NCBI RefSeq assembly: GCF_011752995.1
Contig: NZ_VWWL01000009.1
Coordinates: 1 to 64,000 of the forward strand
Source: Burkholderia sp. Ax-1724
GTDB lineage: Bacteria > Pseudomonadota > Gammaproteobacteria > Burkholderiales > Burkholderiaceae
Length of the DNA: 64,000 nucleotides
Reading direction: 5' to 3'
Below, one piece after another: positions 34,838 to 43,655 of this stretch (position 1 is the stretch's first letter; every line of letters starts with the position of its first letter). The translations under genes were made by a program, and so were the position numbers. A model generated the notes under the pieces. The model did not search any database. It saw nothing but the letters and a program-made list of their open reading frames with translations, and was not told the origin of the DNA.

Positions 34838-36301
34838 ATGCCTGATCTGAAAGACCTTTCCCTGTTGCGCACGCAATGCCTGATCGGCGGCGCATGGCGC
34901 GCGGCGCACGACGGCCGCACGCTCGACGTCACCGACCCGGCGACGGGCGAGTTGATTGCCAGCGTGCCGTCGATGGCGGCCGCCGAAACGCGCGAGGCGA
35001 TCGCCGCGGCGCAGGCGGCGCTGCCGTCGTGGCGCGCGCTGACGGCCAAAGCCCGCGCGGTGCTGCTGCACAAATGGCACGACCTGATGCTCGCCCACCA
35101 GGACGACCTCGCCTTGCTGATGACGGCCGAGCAGGGCAAGCCGCTGGCCGAGGCGAAGGGCGAGATCGCGTTTGCCGCGAGCTTCATCGAATGGTTCGCC
35201 GAGGAGGCGCGGCGGGTCGACGGCGACGTGATCGCCACGCCGTCGAACGACCGCCGGCTCGTCACGATTCGCCAGCCGGTCGGCGTTTGCGCGGCCATCA
35301 CGCCGTGGAATTTCCCGGCGGCGATGATTACCCGCAAGGCGGGGCCGGCGCTCGCGGCGGGTTGCACGATGGTGCTCAAGCCCGCCTCGCAGACGCCGCT
35401 GTCGGCGCTCGCGCTGGCCGTGCTGGCCGAGCGCGCGGGCATTCCGGCCGGCGTGCTCAACGTCGTGACGGGCAACGCGCAGCGGATCGCCGAGGAACTG
35501 ACGGGCAACCCGATCGTGCGCAAGCTGTCGTTCACGGGCTCGACCGACATCGGCGCGCGCCTGATGGAGCAGGGCGCGCGGCATATCCAGAAGCTGTCGC
35601 TGGAGTTGGGCGGCAACGCGCCGTTCATCGTGTTCGACGACGCCGATCTCGACGCCGCCATCGAAGGTGCGCTGATTTCGAAGTACCGCAATGCCGGGCA
35701 GACCTGCGTGTGCGCGAACCGCTTCTACGTGCAGGCCGGCATTTATGATGCCTTCGTCGACAAACTCGCGGCGCGCGTGCGCGAGCTGCGTTGCGGCGAC
35801 GGCCGTGCCGCGTCGACGCAGATCGGCCCGCTGATCGACGATCGCGCGCTCGCCAAGGTGGGCGAGCTGGTCGCCGATGCCAAGGCGCACGGCGCGCAGG
35901 TGCTGTGCGGTGGCGAGCCGCTGGCATTCGACGGCGCGACCGCGCGCCACTACGCGCCGACTGTGCTGACGAACGTCACGCCCGGCATGCGCGTCGCGCG
36001 CGAGGAGATTTTCGGCCCGGTCGCGCCCGTCATGCGCTTCACCGACGAACAGGACGTGATTGCGCTCGCTAACGACACGGAGTTCGGTCTCGCCAGCTAT
36101 TTCTACACGCGCGACATGGCGCGCGTGTGGCGCATCGCGGAAGCATTGGAATTCGGCATGGTGGGCATCAACACGGGGCTGATCTCGACAGCGGAAGCGC
36201 CGTTCGGCGGCGTCAAGCAGTCGGGGCTCGGACGCGAGGGTTCGAAATACGGCATCGACGAGTATCTGGAAATGAAGTACTTGTGCATGCAGGTGGCATA
36301 A
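34838..36301 (+). CDS. Aldehyde dehydrogenase, probable sulfolactaldehyde dehydrogenase
   Basis: 487 residues, GabD-like ALDH. General base E256 (in LELGGN) and nucleophile C290 (in GQTCVC) are present. It resembles the other ALDH at 18810 but differs at the substrate-site strand: GLISTAEAPFGG here, GLISNEVGPFGG there. In sulfo-ED it would oxidise 3-sulfolactaldehyde to sulfolactate with NAD(P)+. It lies 23 bases after the lactonase stop in the same transcription unit. Succinate-semialdehyde or 2-oxoglutarate-semialdehyde dehydrogenase activity cannot be excluded by sequence. Confidence 0.82.
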   Translation: MPDLKDLSLLRTQCLIGGAWRAAHDGRTLDVTDPATGELIASVPSMAAAETREAIAAAQAALPSWRALTAKARAVLLHKWHDLMLAHQDDLALLMTAEQGKPLAEAKGEIAFAASFIEWFAEEARRVDGDVIATPSNDRRLVTIRQPVGVCAAITPWNFPAAMITRKAGPALAAGCTMVLKPASQTPLSALALAVLAERAGIPAGVLNVVTGNAQRIAEELTGNPIVRKLSFTGSTDIGARLMEQGARHIQKLSLELGGNAPFIVFDDADLDAAIEGALISKYRNAGQTCVCANRFYVQAGIYDAFVDKLAARVRELRCGDGRAASTQIGPLIDDRALAKVGELVADAKAHGAQVLCGGEPLAFDGATARHYAPTVLTNVTPGMRVAREEIFGPVAPVMRFTDEQDVIALANDTEFGLASYFYTRDMARVWRIAEALEFGMVGINTGLISTAEAPFGGVKQSGLGREGSKYGIDEYLEMKYLCMQVA

Positions 36302-36335
36302 CGGCATGATCTCGCACGAACGTCTCGTGCAAAAA

Positions 36336-36349
36336 TCGCAGCGCTGCGA
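36336..36349. promoter_or_regulatory. LacI-type operator 3, second sulfoquinovose operon
   Basis: The exact palindrome TCGCAGCGCTGCGA found at 33871 recurs 77 bases upstream of the symporter gene, inside a 125-base gap. It suggests that the 36427-45367 genes form a second, co-regulated unit. Confidence 0.75.
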
Positions 36350-36426
36350 AAAGTGGCGCGCGGGTTGCCGGCCGGAAAAGCCTCAATACAAGTCCGCCGG
36401 CGGCCTCAGAGAGAGATGAGGAGACA

Positions 36427-38175
36427 ATGATTTTCACCATACTGAGCTTTGCGTTTTTCACCGCGCTGGTCGGCTTCGTGTCGTACCTGTTCACGCGTCG
36501 CGCGAAGGATCACGGCGCGCGCGGCTATTTCATGGCGAGCGGCGGGCTGACGGGCTGGTTCATCGCCGGCTCGATGATGCTGACCAATCTGTCGGTCGAG
36601 CAGATGGTCGGCCTGAACGGCGACGCCTACGCGAACAACCTCTCGGCGATGGCCTGGGAATGCACGGCGGCCGTCGCGACCGTGGCGCTGGCGATGTTCT
36701 TCCTGCCGCGCTACCTGCGCGGCGGCTTTTCGACGCTGCCGCAGTTTCTCGAGGAACGCTACGACGCGACCACGCGGCGCGTGGTGAGCGCGTTCTTCGT
36801 GGTCGGCTACATGCTGGTGGTGAACCCGGCCGGCCTGTATCTCGGCGCGATCACGTTCAACCAGGTGTTCGGCGTGCAGGCGCTGTTCGGCATGTCGTAC
36901 GCGAGCACGATCACGATCCTGGTCTGGATGTCGGGGATCATCGGCGCGATGTATGCGGTGTTCGGCGGCTTGCGGGCGGTGGCGGTGTCCGACACGATCA
37001 ACGGCATCGGCCTGCTGATCGGCGGCCTGATGGTGCCGGTGCTCGGCCTGCTCGCGCTCGGACATGGCGACTTCTTCTCCGGCGTGCACATCATCACGAC
37101 CCAGGCGCCGGAGAAACTCTCGGCGATCGGCGGTCCGAAGGATTCGGTGCCGTTCGGCACGCTGTTTACCGGCATGATCTTCGCCAACCTGTTCTACTGG
37201 TGTACGAACCAGTCGATCGTGCAGCGCACGTTCGCGGCGAAGAACCTCGCCGAAGGCCAGAAGGGCGTGCTGCTGTCGGGCATGATGAAGCTGCTCGTGC
37301 CGCTCATCATGATGGTGCCGGGCATCATCGCGTTCCATCTGTATGCGGGCCATCCGCTGAGCCGTCCCGATCTCGCCTATCCGCAACTGGTGGCGGACGT
37401 GCTGCCGTGGTGGGCCAAAGGCTTCTTCGTCGCGGTGCTGTTCGGCACGGTGATGAGCCACTTCAACGCGGTCATCAACAGCACGGCGACGCTGATCGCC
37501 TTCGACTTCTATCGCGCATGGAAGCCCGATGCCAGCGACGAGAAACTGATTCGCGTCGGCAAGAGCGCGAGCGTGGCGATCGCCGTCATTTCGCTGCTGA
37601 TCGCACCGTTGCTGATGTACGCGCCGGACGGCATCTACATCCTGATGCGCCGTTTCACCGGCTTCTACAACATCCCGATCATCGCGGTCGTGCTGGTGGG
37701 CTTCTTCAGCAAGCGGGTCGGCGCGTTCCCGGCGAAGATCGTGCTGCTGTTGCACGTGCTCATCTACGCGTTCGGCATCCTGCTGTTCCAGCTCGACAAG
37801 AAGTTCGGCATCAACTTCGTGCACGTGATGGGCATCCTGTTCGTGTTCGAAGTCTCGCTGATGCTGGTGCTCGGCCGGCGCCACCGCCGCGCGACGGCCT
37901 ACGAGCCGCAACTGCGGCGCACCGGCGACATGACGCCGTGGCGTCACGCCAGCACCATGAGCGTGTTCCTGATGGCGATGCTCGTGACCATCTATCTCAC
38001 CATGTCGCCGCTCGGCGTCGCGCGCCACGGCGGCGTCACGGTCCAGTACCAGGTCTTTATCGCGCTGACATGGGCTGTCGCGCTCGTGCTGATGGCGGTG
38101 TTCCGCCGCTGGACGCTGGCTCACGAGCGGCGCCTCGAATGGAACAGTTCGCCGAACGAATCGGGCGGACATTGA
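36427..38175 (+). CDS. Sodium:solute symporter (SSS family), probable sulfoquinovose/glycoside importer
   Basis: 582 residues with about 13-15 membrane helices; SSS signatures include WFIAGSMMLTNLSVEQMVGLNGDAY in helix 1-2 and the GGLRAVAVSDTINGIG block. It resembles YidK-type SSS carriers. It has a good GGAG ribosome site and is the first gene after LacI operator 3, followed after 46 bases by the sulfoquinovosidase gene. Most known sulfo-ED loci use other carriers (MFS or ABC), so substrate assignment rests on context. Confidence 0.85.
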   Translation: MIFTILSFAFFTALVGFVSYLFTRRAKDHGARGYFMASGGLTGWFIAGSMMLTNLSVEQMVGLNGDAYANNLSAMAWECTAAVATVALAMFFLPRYLRGGFSTLPQFLEERYDATTRRVVSAFFVVGYMLVVNPAGLYLGAITFNQVFGVQALFGMSYASTITILVWMSGIIGAMYAVFGGLRAVAVSDTINGIGLLIGGLMVPVLGLLALGHGDFFSGVHIITTQAPEKLSAIGGPKDSVPFGTLFTGMIFANLFYWCTNQSIVQRTFAAKNLAEGQKGVLLSGMMKLLVPLIMMVPGIIAFHLYAGHPLSRPDLAYPQLVADVLPWWAKGFFVAVLFGTVMSHFNAVINSTATLIAFDFYRAWKPDASDEKLIRVGKSASVAIAVISLLIAPLLMYAPDGIYILMRRFTGFYNIPIIAVVLVGFFSKRVGAFPAKIVLLLHVLIYAFGILLFQLDKKFGINFVHVMGILFVFEVSLMLVLGRRHRRATAYEPQLRRTGDMTPWRHASTMSVFLMAMLVTIYLTMSPLGVARHGGVTVQYQVFIALTWAVALVLMAVFRRWTLAHERRLEWNSSPNESGGH

Positions 38176-38221
38176 CGGACCGGGATCGACCCAACGAACA
38201 GAACAGGCAAGGAAAAAACCG

Positions 38222-40249
38222 ATGAACTGGCAGACAGAAGCGGATGGCAAGCTGGTATTGCGCGTGGCGGGCCGCACGCTGTTCGAGCACACGCCGCATG
38301 CGCCGGCCGTATTCGTGGGATGCGGCGTCGAGCGGATGGACATGTATCGCGGCAACTTCGACATCGAGGATTACGTCGAGGAGCGCGTCGCGCTGCGCGA
38401 CGCGCGGCTCACGCCGCTGCCGGACGGCGGCGCGCGCATCGAGCTGGCCCGCGACGCGCAGGCGAAGCCGGAACTGACGATCGTCGCCAGCCAGTCGGCG
38501 CACGGCGTGCAGCTTGAGTTGTCGGCGCGCGACGGCATCAACCGCCTGTGGTGGCGCGTGCCCGCGCAGCACGACGAGCACGTGTGGGGCTGCGGCGAGC
38601 AGATGTCGTATTTCGATCTGCGCGGCCGCCATTTCCCGCTCTGGACCTCGGAGCCCGGCGTGGGCCGCGACAAGCACACCTATCTGACGTGGCAGGCCGA
38701 CACGACCGCGAAGGCGGGCGGCGATTACTACCACACCAACTATCCGCAGCCGACCTTCGTGTCGTCGCAGAAGTACTGCCTGCACGCGGAAACGACGGCC
38801 TATGCCGATTTCGATTTCCGTCATGCCGAGCGTCACGAACTGCAATTCTGGGCGATTCCCGAGCGCTTCGAGTTCATCCTCGCCGACGATTACCCCACGC
38901 TCGTCGAGCGCGTCTCGCAACGCTTCGGCCGCCAGCCCGCGCTGCCCGCGTGGGTGATGGACGGCGCGATTCTCGGCCTGAAGAACGGCCGCGACCACGC
39001 GCAGCGGATCATGGAGCAAAGCGTGGCGGCGGGCCTGGCCGTGAGCGGCCTGTGGTGCGAGGACTGGGTCGGCATTCGTCAGACCTCGTTCGGCAAGCGG
39101 CTCTTCTGGGACTGGCGCTGGAACGAAACGCGCTACCCCGGCCACGCCGAATGGGTGAAGCAGCTCAACGCGCGCGGCGTGCGCTTTCTCGGCTACGTCA
39201 ACCCGTATCTGTGCAACGACGGCACGCTGTACGCCGAGGCGAAGGCCGCCGGTTATCTGGCGACGCGCGCCGACGGCAGCGACTATCTGGTCGATTTCGG
39301 CGAGTTCGATTGCGGCGTGGTCGATTTCACGAACCCGGCCGCGGCGCGCTGGTTCGAAGAGCGGGTGATTCGCGGCGAGATGCTCGACCAGGGCCTCGAC
39401 GGCTGGATGGCGGATTTCGGCGAATACCTGCCGATCGACGTGACGCTCGCCAACGGCGTCGATGCGAAGCTGATGCACAACGCGTGGCCCACGCTGTGGG
39501 CAGAGGCGAACGCGCGCGCGATCGCGGCGGCGGGCCGCACCGGCGACGCGGTGTTCTTCATGCGCGCGGGCTATACCGGCGTGCAGGCGCATTGCCCGCT
39601 GCTGTGGGCCGGCGACCAGTCGGTCGACTTCACGCGCCACGACGGCTTGCAGACCGTAATCTGCGGCGCGTTGTCGTCGGGGCTGCTCGGCAATGCCTAT
39701 CACCATAGCGACATCGGCGGCTACACCAGCCTGTTCGGCAATACGCGCACGCCGGAGCTGTTCCAGCGCTGGGCGGAAATGGCGGCCTTCACGCCGATGA
39801 TGCGCACGCACGAAGGCAACCGGCCCGACGAGAACTTCCAGTTCTGGCAGAACGACGCGGTGCTCGCGCACTTCGCGCGCATGACGCGCGTGTTCGTCGC
39901 GCTGAAGCCGTACGTGCGCGAACTCGTCGACGAGGCGGCGTCGCGCGGCCTGCCGCTGCAGCGTCCGCTGTTCCTGCACTACGAGCAGGATCGTGCGACC
40001 TACGCGATCCAGGACCACTACCTGTACGGCCGCGATCTGCTGGTCGCGCCGGTGCATGCGGCCGACGTCACGCAATGGCGCGTCTACCTGCCGCAAGGCG
40101 ATGCGTGGACGCATCTATGGAGCGGCACGCGCTACGAAGGCGGCCAGCATGTCGAGGTCGCCGCGCCGCTCGGCGAGCCGCCGGTCTTCGTGCGCCACGG
40201 CGCCGCGCGCGAGGCGCAATTGCTGGCGCTCGGGAAGGACGCGAAGTGA
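38222..40249 (+). CDS. yihQ: GH31 alpha-glycosidase, sulfoquinovosidase
   Basis: 675 residues, GH31. The catalytic nucleophile D398 (in GWMADFGEYLP) and acid/base D465 (in WAGDQSVDF) are present. The residues that bind the sulfonate in characterised sulfoquinovosidases are K254, E280, R293, W296 and Y501 here. This equals the Agrobacterium-type KERWY set, where E. coli YihQ has QQRWY (Q262, Q288, R301, W304, Y508); the spacing between these residues and the catalytic pair matches YihQ within one residue. It releases sulfoquinovose from sulfoquinovosyl glycerol or diacylglycerol. It has no signal peptide, so it acts in the cytoplasm after import. The family comparison is from memory. Confidence 0.93.
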   Translation: MNWQTEADGKLVLRVAGRTLFEHTPHAPAVFVGCGVERMDMYRGNFDIEDYVEERVALRDARLTPLPDGGARIELARDAQAKPELTIVASQSAHGVQLELSARDGINRLWWRVPAQHDEHVWGCGEQMSYFDLRGRHFPLWTSEPGVGRDKHTYLTWQADTTAKAGGDYYHTNYPQPTFVSSQKYCLHAETTAYADFDFRHAERHELQFWAIPERFEFILADDYPTLVERVSQRFGRQPALPAWVMDGAILGLKNGRDHAQRIMEQSVAAGLAVSGLWCEDWVGIRQTSFGKRLFWDWRWNETRYPGHAEWVKQLNARGVRFLGYVNPYLCNDGTLYAEAKAAGYLATRADGSDYLVDFGEFDCGVVDFTNPAAARWFEERVIRGEMLDQGLDGWMADFGEYLPIDVTLANGVDAKLMHNAWPTLWAEANARAIAAAGRTGDAVFFMRAGYTGVQAHCPLLWAGDQSVDFTRHDGLQTVICGALSSGLLGNAYHHSDIGGYTSLFGNTRTPELFQRWAEMAAFTPMMRTHEGNRPDENFQFWQNDAVLAHFARMTRVFVALKPYVRELVDEAASRGLPLQRPLFLHYEQDRATYAIQDHYLYGRDLLVAPVHAADVTQWRVYLPQGDAWTHLWSGTRYEGGQHVEVAAPLGEPPVFVRHGAAREAQLLALGKDAK

Positions 40250-41061
40250 GCGCGTTTCTGCATCATCTGCTGTTCGCGGTCTGCGTAGCGACCGCGACGT
40301 TTACGCAGAGCCTGACCGGCTTCGCGTTCGGGCTCGTGCTGCTCGGCCTCGTCGCGGTGTTCCATCTCGCGCCGTTGCCGGTCGCGGCAAATGTCGTCAC
40401 GATGATGATACTGGCCAATGCCGCGATGCTGGTGCGCCGCGTACCGGCCCTGCCGCGCAGCCTGCTGGTGCCGTCGTATGGCAGCAGCCTCGTCGGCGTG
40501 GCGATCGGCGCGTGCCTGCTGGCGTGGCTGTCGGACAATGCGATCGGCGCGGTGCGCTTCGCGCTCGGCGTGGCGATTCTGGCGTGCAGCGTGCTGCTGG
40601 TCGTGCAGACGAAGCCGCGCGCGCAGCTCGGCTCGACCGCCAGCTTCGTGTTTTACGGCGGTATTTCGGGCGTAATGGGCGGCGTGTTCGCGAGCGCCGG
40701 TCCGCCGATGGTGTTTCATCTGTATCGCCAGCCGCTCGACCGCATCGTCGTGCGCGATACGCTGGTGTTGCTGTTCGCGATCAACGCCGTGTTGCGGCTC
40801 ATCATCGTGCTGGCCCAGCACCGTTTCGACGCGGCTTCGGTGGCGTTGAGCCTCGAGGCGCTGCCGGTCGTGCTGGTCGTCACCTGGCTCGCGCGCCGGT
40901 ATCCGCCGAACTGGTCTCCGGTCGCGGTGCGGCGCGTGGTCTTCGTGCTGCTGGCGATCGCGGGCGGCAGTCTCGTCGCGCCGGCTATCACCGGCGCCGG
41001 CACGGCGGCGCACGCGAAGACGGCGGCGCTTATTTATCAATCTGGCAACCTCACGGCTTGA
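40246..41061 (+). CDS. TauE/SafE-family exporter, probable sulfolactate or sulfite exporter
   Basis: 271 residues with about eight hydrophobic segments and no signal peptide. The N-terminal SLTGFAFGLVLLGL and the central GGISGVMGGVFASAGPPMVFH blocks match the duplicated TauE/SafE motif. The start is GTG in a GTGA overlap with the sulfoquinovosidase stop, so translation is coupled. Sulfo-ED bacteria excrete sulfolactate, so an anion exporter of this family fits here. Sulfite is the other candidate substrate, but no sulfolactate-cleaving enzyme was seen in the window. Confidence 0.85.
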   Translation: MSAFLHHLLFAVCVATATFTQSLTGFAFGLVLLGLVAVFHLAPLPVAANVVTMMILANAAMLVRRVPALPRSLLVPSYGSSLVGVAIGACLLAWLSDNAIGAVRFALGVAILACSVLLVVQTKPRAQLGSTASFVFYGGISGVMGGVFASAGPPMVFHLYRQPLDRIVVRDTLVLLFAINAVLRLIIVLAQHRFDAASVALSLEALPVVLVVTWLARRYPPNWSPVAVRRVVFVLLAIAGGSLVAPAITGAGTAAHAKTAALIYQSGNLTA

Positions 41062-41063
41062 AC

Positions 41064-42809
41064 ATGGTGCAACGAAAACTCAAACAACTCAGCGAATTGC
41101 GCAGCCAGCGCTGGCTCGCGCCCGACGACATGCGTTCGTTCGCGCATCGTCAGCGCCTGCAGCAGATGGGGTTGCGCCGCGAGGAATTCATGTCGCGCCC
41201 GGTGATCGGCATCATCAATACGTGGAGCGATCTGTCGCCGTGCCATGCGCATCTGCGCGAGCGCGCCGAAGCCGTCAAGCGCGGCATTCTGCAGGCGGGC
41301 GGCATGCCGTTCGAACTGCCGGCGATGTCGCTCGGCGAAGTGATGGTCAAGCCGACCACGATGATCTACCGCAATTTTCTCGCGATGGAAACCGAGGAAT
41401 TGCTGCGCTCGCTGCCGATCGACGGCGCGGTGCTGATGGGCGGCTGCGACAAGACCACGCCCGGCCTGATGATGGGCGCGCTGTCGGCGGACCTGCCGTG
41501 CATCTTCGTGCCGGCCGGCCCGATGCTCAGCGACCGGCATCGTGGCCAGGTGGTCGGCGCGGGTACGCACACGAAGAAGTTCTGGGACGAATACGTGGCC
41601 GGCAATATCGAGCAGCCCGAATGGATTTCGCTCGAAGCGCGCATGACGCGCGCGCCCGGCACCTGCAACACGATGGGCACGGCCAGCACGATGACCTCGA
41701 TCGTCGAGGCGATGGGCTTCACGCTGCCGGGCGCGACGAGCATTCCGGCGATGGACGCCTCGCATACGCGGATGTGCTCCGCGAGCGGCGAGCGCATCGT
41801 CGGAATGGTCTGGGAAGACCTGAAGCCGAGCCGCTTCTTCACGCACGAGTCGGTCGAGAACGGCATCGTGACCTACATGGCGCTCGGCGGTTCGACGAAC
41901 GCGGCGATTCACACGATCGCGATCGCCGGACGCGGCAACGTGCCGCTCACGCTCGACGACATCGAGCGCGTCGGCAAGCGCATTCCGGTGCTGGCCGACG
42001 TGTTTCCGTCCGGCCAGCGGCTCATGGAAGACTTCTATTACGCGGGCGGCATCCCGGCCTTGCTGGGCGTCGTGAAGGCGCATCTGTCGCTCGACTGCAT
42101 GACCGTCACGGGCGCGACGCTCGGCGAAAACCTCGCGCGCTTCGAAGCCGGGCAGCGTCCGCAGGGCGAGGACGCGATCCGGCCGCTGACCGATCCGGTC
42201 AGCGAACGCGGTGCGCTCGGCGTGCTGCGCGGCAATCTCGCGCCGAGCGGCGCGGTCATCAAGCCGAGCTCGGCGAGCCCGCATCTGATGAAGCATCGCG
42301 GCCGCGCGCTCGTGTTCGATTCGATCGCCGAGATGAACGCGAAGATTCACGACCCCGCACTCGACGTCGACGCGGACACCGTGCTCGTGCTGCGCGGCGG
42401 CGGCCCGGTCGGCGCGCCCGGCATGCCCGAGTGGGGCAACCTGCCGATTCCGAAGAAGCTGCTCGCGGCCGGCGTGCGCGACATGGTGCGCATCTCGGAT
42501 GCGCGCATGAGCGGCACCCACTACGGCACCTGCGTGCTGCACGTCGCGCCCGAAGCGGCGGCGGGTGGCCCGCTCGCGCTGATCCGCACCGGCGACACGA
42601 TCGAACTCGACGTGGCAGCCGGCCGCCTCGACGTGCTGCTGACCGACGACGAACTGGCGCGTCGCCGCGCCGACTGGCACGCGCCGCCGAAGCCGCGCAA
42701 GCGCGGCTATATCCGCCTGTACGTGGAGCATGTTTCGCAAGCGGACAAGGGCTGCGACTTCGACTTTCTGACGGGCTTTGAAGAACCCGTCGAGCCACCC
42801 ATTTTCTAG
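41064..42809 (+). CDS. IlvD/EDD-family dehydratase, probable sulfogluconate dehydratase
   Basis: 581 residues. The three iron-sulfur cysteines of the family are seen: C60 (LSPCHAHL), C128 (GGCDKTTPG) and C201 (GTCNTMGTAST). It converts 6-deoxy-6-sulfogluconate to 2-keto-3,6-dideoxy-6-sulfogluconate in sulfo-ED. The ATG at 41064 is two bases after the exporter stop. Related members dehydrate L-arabinonate, D-xylonate or galactonate; the context (sulfoquinovosidase, lactonase, HpcH aldolase) supports the sulfosugar substrate. Confidence 0.9.
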   Translation: MVQRKLKQLSELRSQRWLAPDDMRSFAHRQRLQQMGLRREEFMSRPVIGIINTWSDLSPCHAHLRERAEAVKRGILQAGGMPFELPAMSLGEVMVKPTTMIYRNFLAMETEELLRSLPIDGAVLMGGCDKTTPGLMMGALSADLPCIFVPAGPMLSDRHRGQVVGAGTHTKKFWDEYVAGNIEQPEWISLEARMTRAPGTCNTMGTASTMTSIVEAMGFTLPGATSIPAMDASHTRMCSASGERIVGMVWEDLKPSRFFTHESVENGIVTYMALGGSTNAAIHTIAIAGRGNVPLTLDDIERVGKRIPVLADVFPSGQRLMEDFYYAGGIPALLGVVKAHLSLDCMTVTGATLGENLARFEAGQRPQGEDAIRPLTDPVSERGALGVLRGNLAPSGAVIKPSSASPHLMKHRGRALVFDSIAEMNAKIHDPALDVDADTVLVLRGGGPVGAPGMPEWGNLPIPKKLLAAGVRDMVRISDARMSGTHYGTCVLHVAPEAAAGGPLALIRTGDTIELDVAAGRLDVLLTDDELARRRADWHAPPKPRKRGYIRLYVEHVSQADKGCDFDFLTGFEEPVEPPIF

Positions 42810-42816
42810 GACGCAC

Positions 42817-43653
42817 ATGATGAGCAACCGAAGCAAGCAGGACCCGTCGCGCAACGCGTTTCGCGACGCGCTGAAGCGCACCGCGGACAGCACGATGCGC
42901 GCGCATCCGCTCGGCACCTGGCTGATGTCCGGCGCGGCGTCGACCGCCGAGGCGCTCGGCCACGCCGGTTTCGACTGGCTGCTGATCGACATGGAGCACG
43001 CGCCGCTCGAATTCACCGACGTGCTGCATATGCTGCAAGCCGTCGAATGCGGCGGCGCGGCGTCGATCGTGCGCCTCGCGCGCAACGACGCGACCCTCGC
43101 GAAGCGGGCGCTCGACATGGGCGCGGCCACGCTGATGTTCCCGTATGTGCAGAGTCCCGAAGAGGCGCGCGCGGCCGTCGCCTCGATCAAGTTCCCGCCG
43201 CTCGGCACGCGCGGTTTCGCGGCGATGCATCGCGCGAGCCGCTATGGCACCTGGAGCGAGTTCGGCAAGCGCGCCAATGAAGCGACCGCCTGCATCGTGC
43301 AACTCGAAACACCCGAGGCCATTACGCGGCTCGAAGAGATCGCGGCCGTGCCCGGTGTCGACGCGCTGTTCGTCGGGCCCGGCGATCTGTCGGCGGCGAT
43401 GGGCAAGATCGGCAATCTGGCCGATGCGGACGTGCGTGCCGCGCTGGCCGATTGCGCGCGCCGGGCGAACGCGATCGGCATGCCGATCGGCATCGTCGGA
43501 CCGACGCCCGAGATGGTCAGCGAGTTCGTCGCGATGGGCTACGACTACGTGGCGATCGCGTCCGACCTCGGCATGATGATGCGCCAGGCCGGCGCTTTCA
43601 TCGCCGCGCTGGACAAGGTTCAGGTCAGCGTCAACGCGGGCGGGCCGTACTAA
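42817..43653 (+). CDS. HpcH/HpaI-family class II aldolase, probable KDSG aldolase
   Basis: 278 residues. The catalytic base H61 (IDMEHAP) and R86 are present, and the metal ligands E164 (QLETPEA) and D190 (GPGDLSAAMG) are conserved. In sulfo-ED it cleaves 2-keto-3,6-dideoxy-6-sulfogluconate to pyruvate and 3-sulfolactaldehyde. It lies 7 bases after the dehydratase and 2 bases before the epimerase gene. Two adjacent ATGs (42817 and 42820) are possible. Relatives act on 4-hydroxy-2-oxoheptanedioate or 2-dehydro-3-deoxygalactarate. Confidence 0.9.
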   Translation: MMSNRSKQDPSRNAFRDALKRTADSTMRAHPLGTWLMSGAASTAEALGHAGFDWLLIDMEHAPLEFTDVLHMLQAVECGGAASIVRLARNDATLAKRALDMGAATLMFPYVQSPEEARAAVASIKFPPLGTRGFAAMHRASRYGTWSEFGKRANEATACIVQLETPEAITRLEEIAAVPGVDALFVGPGDLSAAMGKIGNLADADVRAALADCARRANAIGMPIGIVGPTPEMVSEFVAMGYDYVAIASDLGMMMRQAGAFIAALDKVQVSVNAGGPY

Positions 43654-43655
43654 CC

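Noticed and set aside
36406..38364. Very long open frame antisense to the SSS symporter
   Set aside because: It is rich in His, Asp and Arg in the way expected when a GC-rich gene is read on the opposite strand, has no ribosome site, and opposes a well-supported transporter gene.
38057..43208. Long minus-strand frames opposite the sulfoquinovosidase and dehydratase genes
   Set aside because: Mirror frames of strongly conserved plus-strand enzymes; composition (Arg/His/Ala-rich) and lack of motifs indicate shadows.
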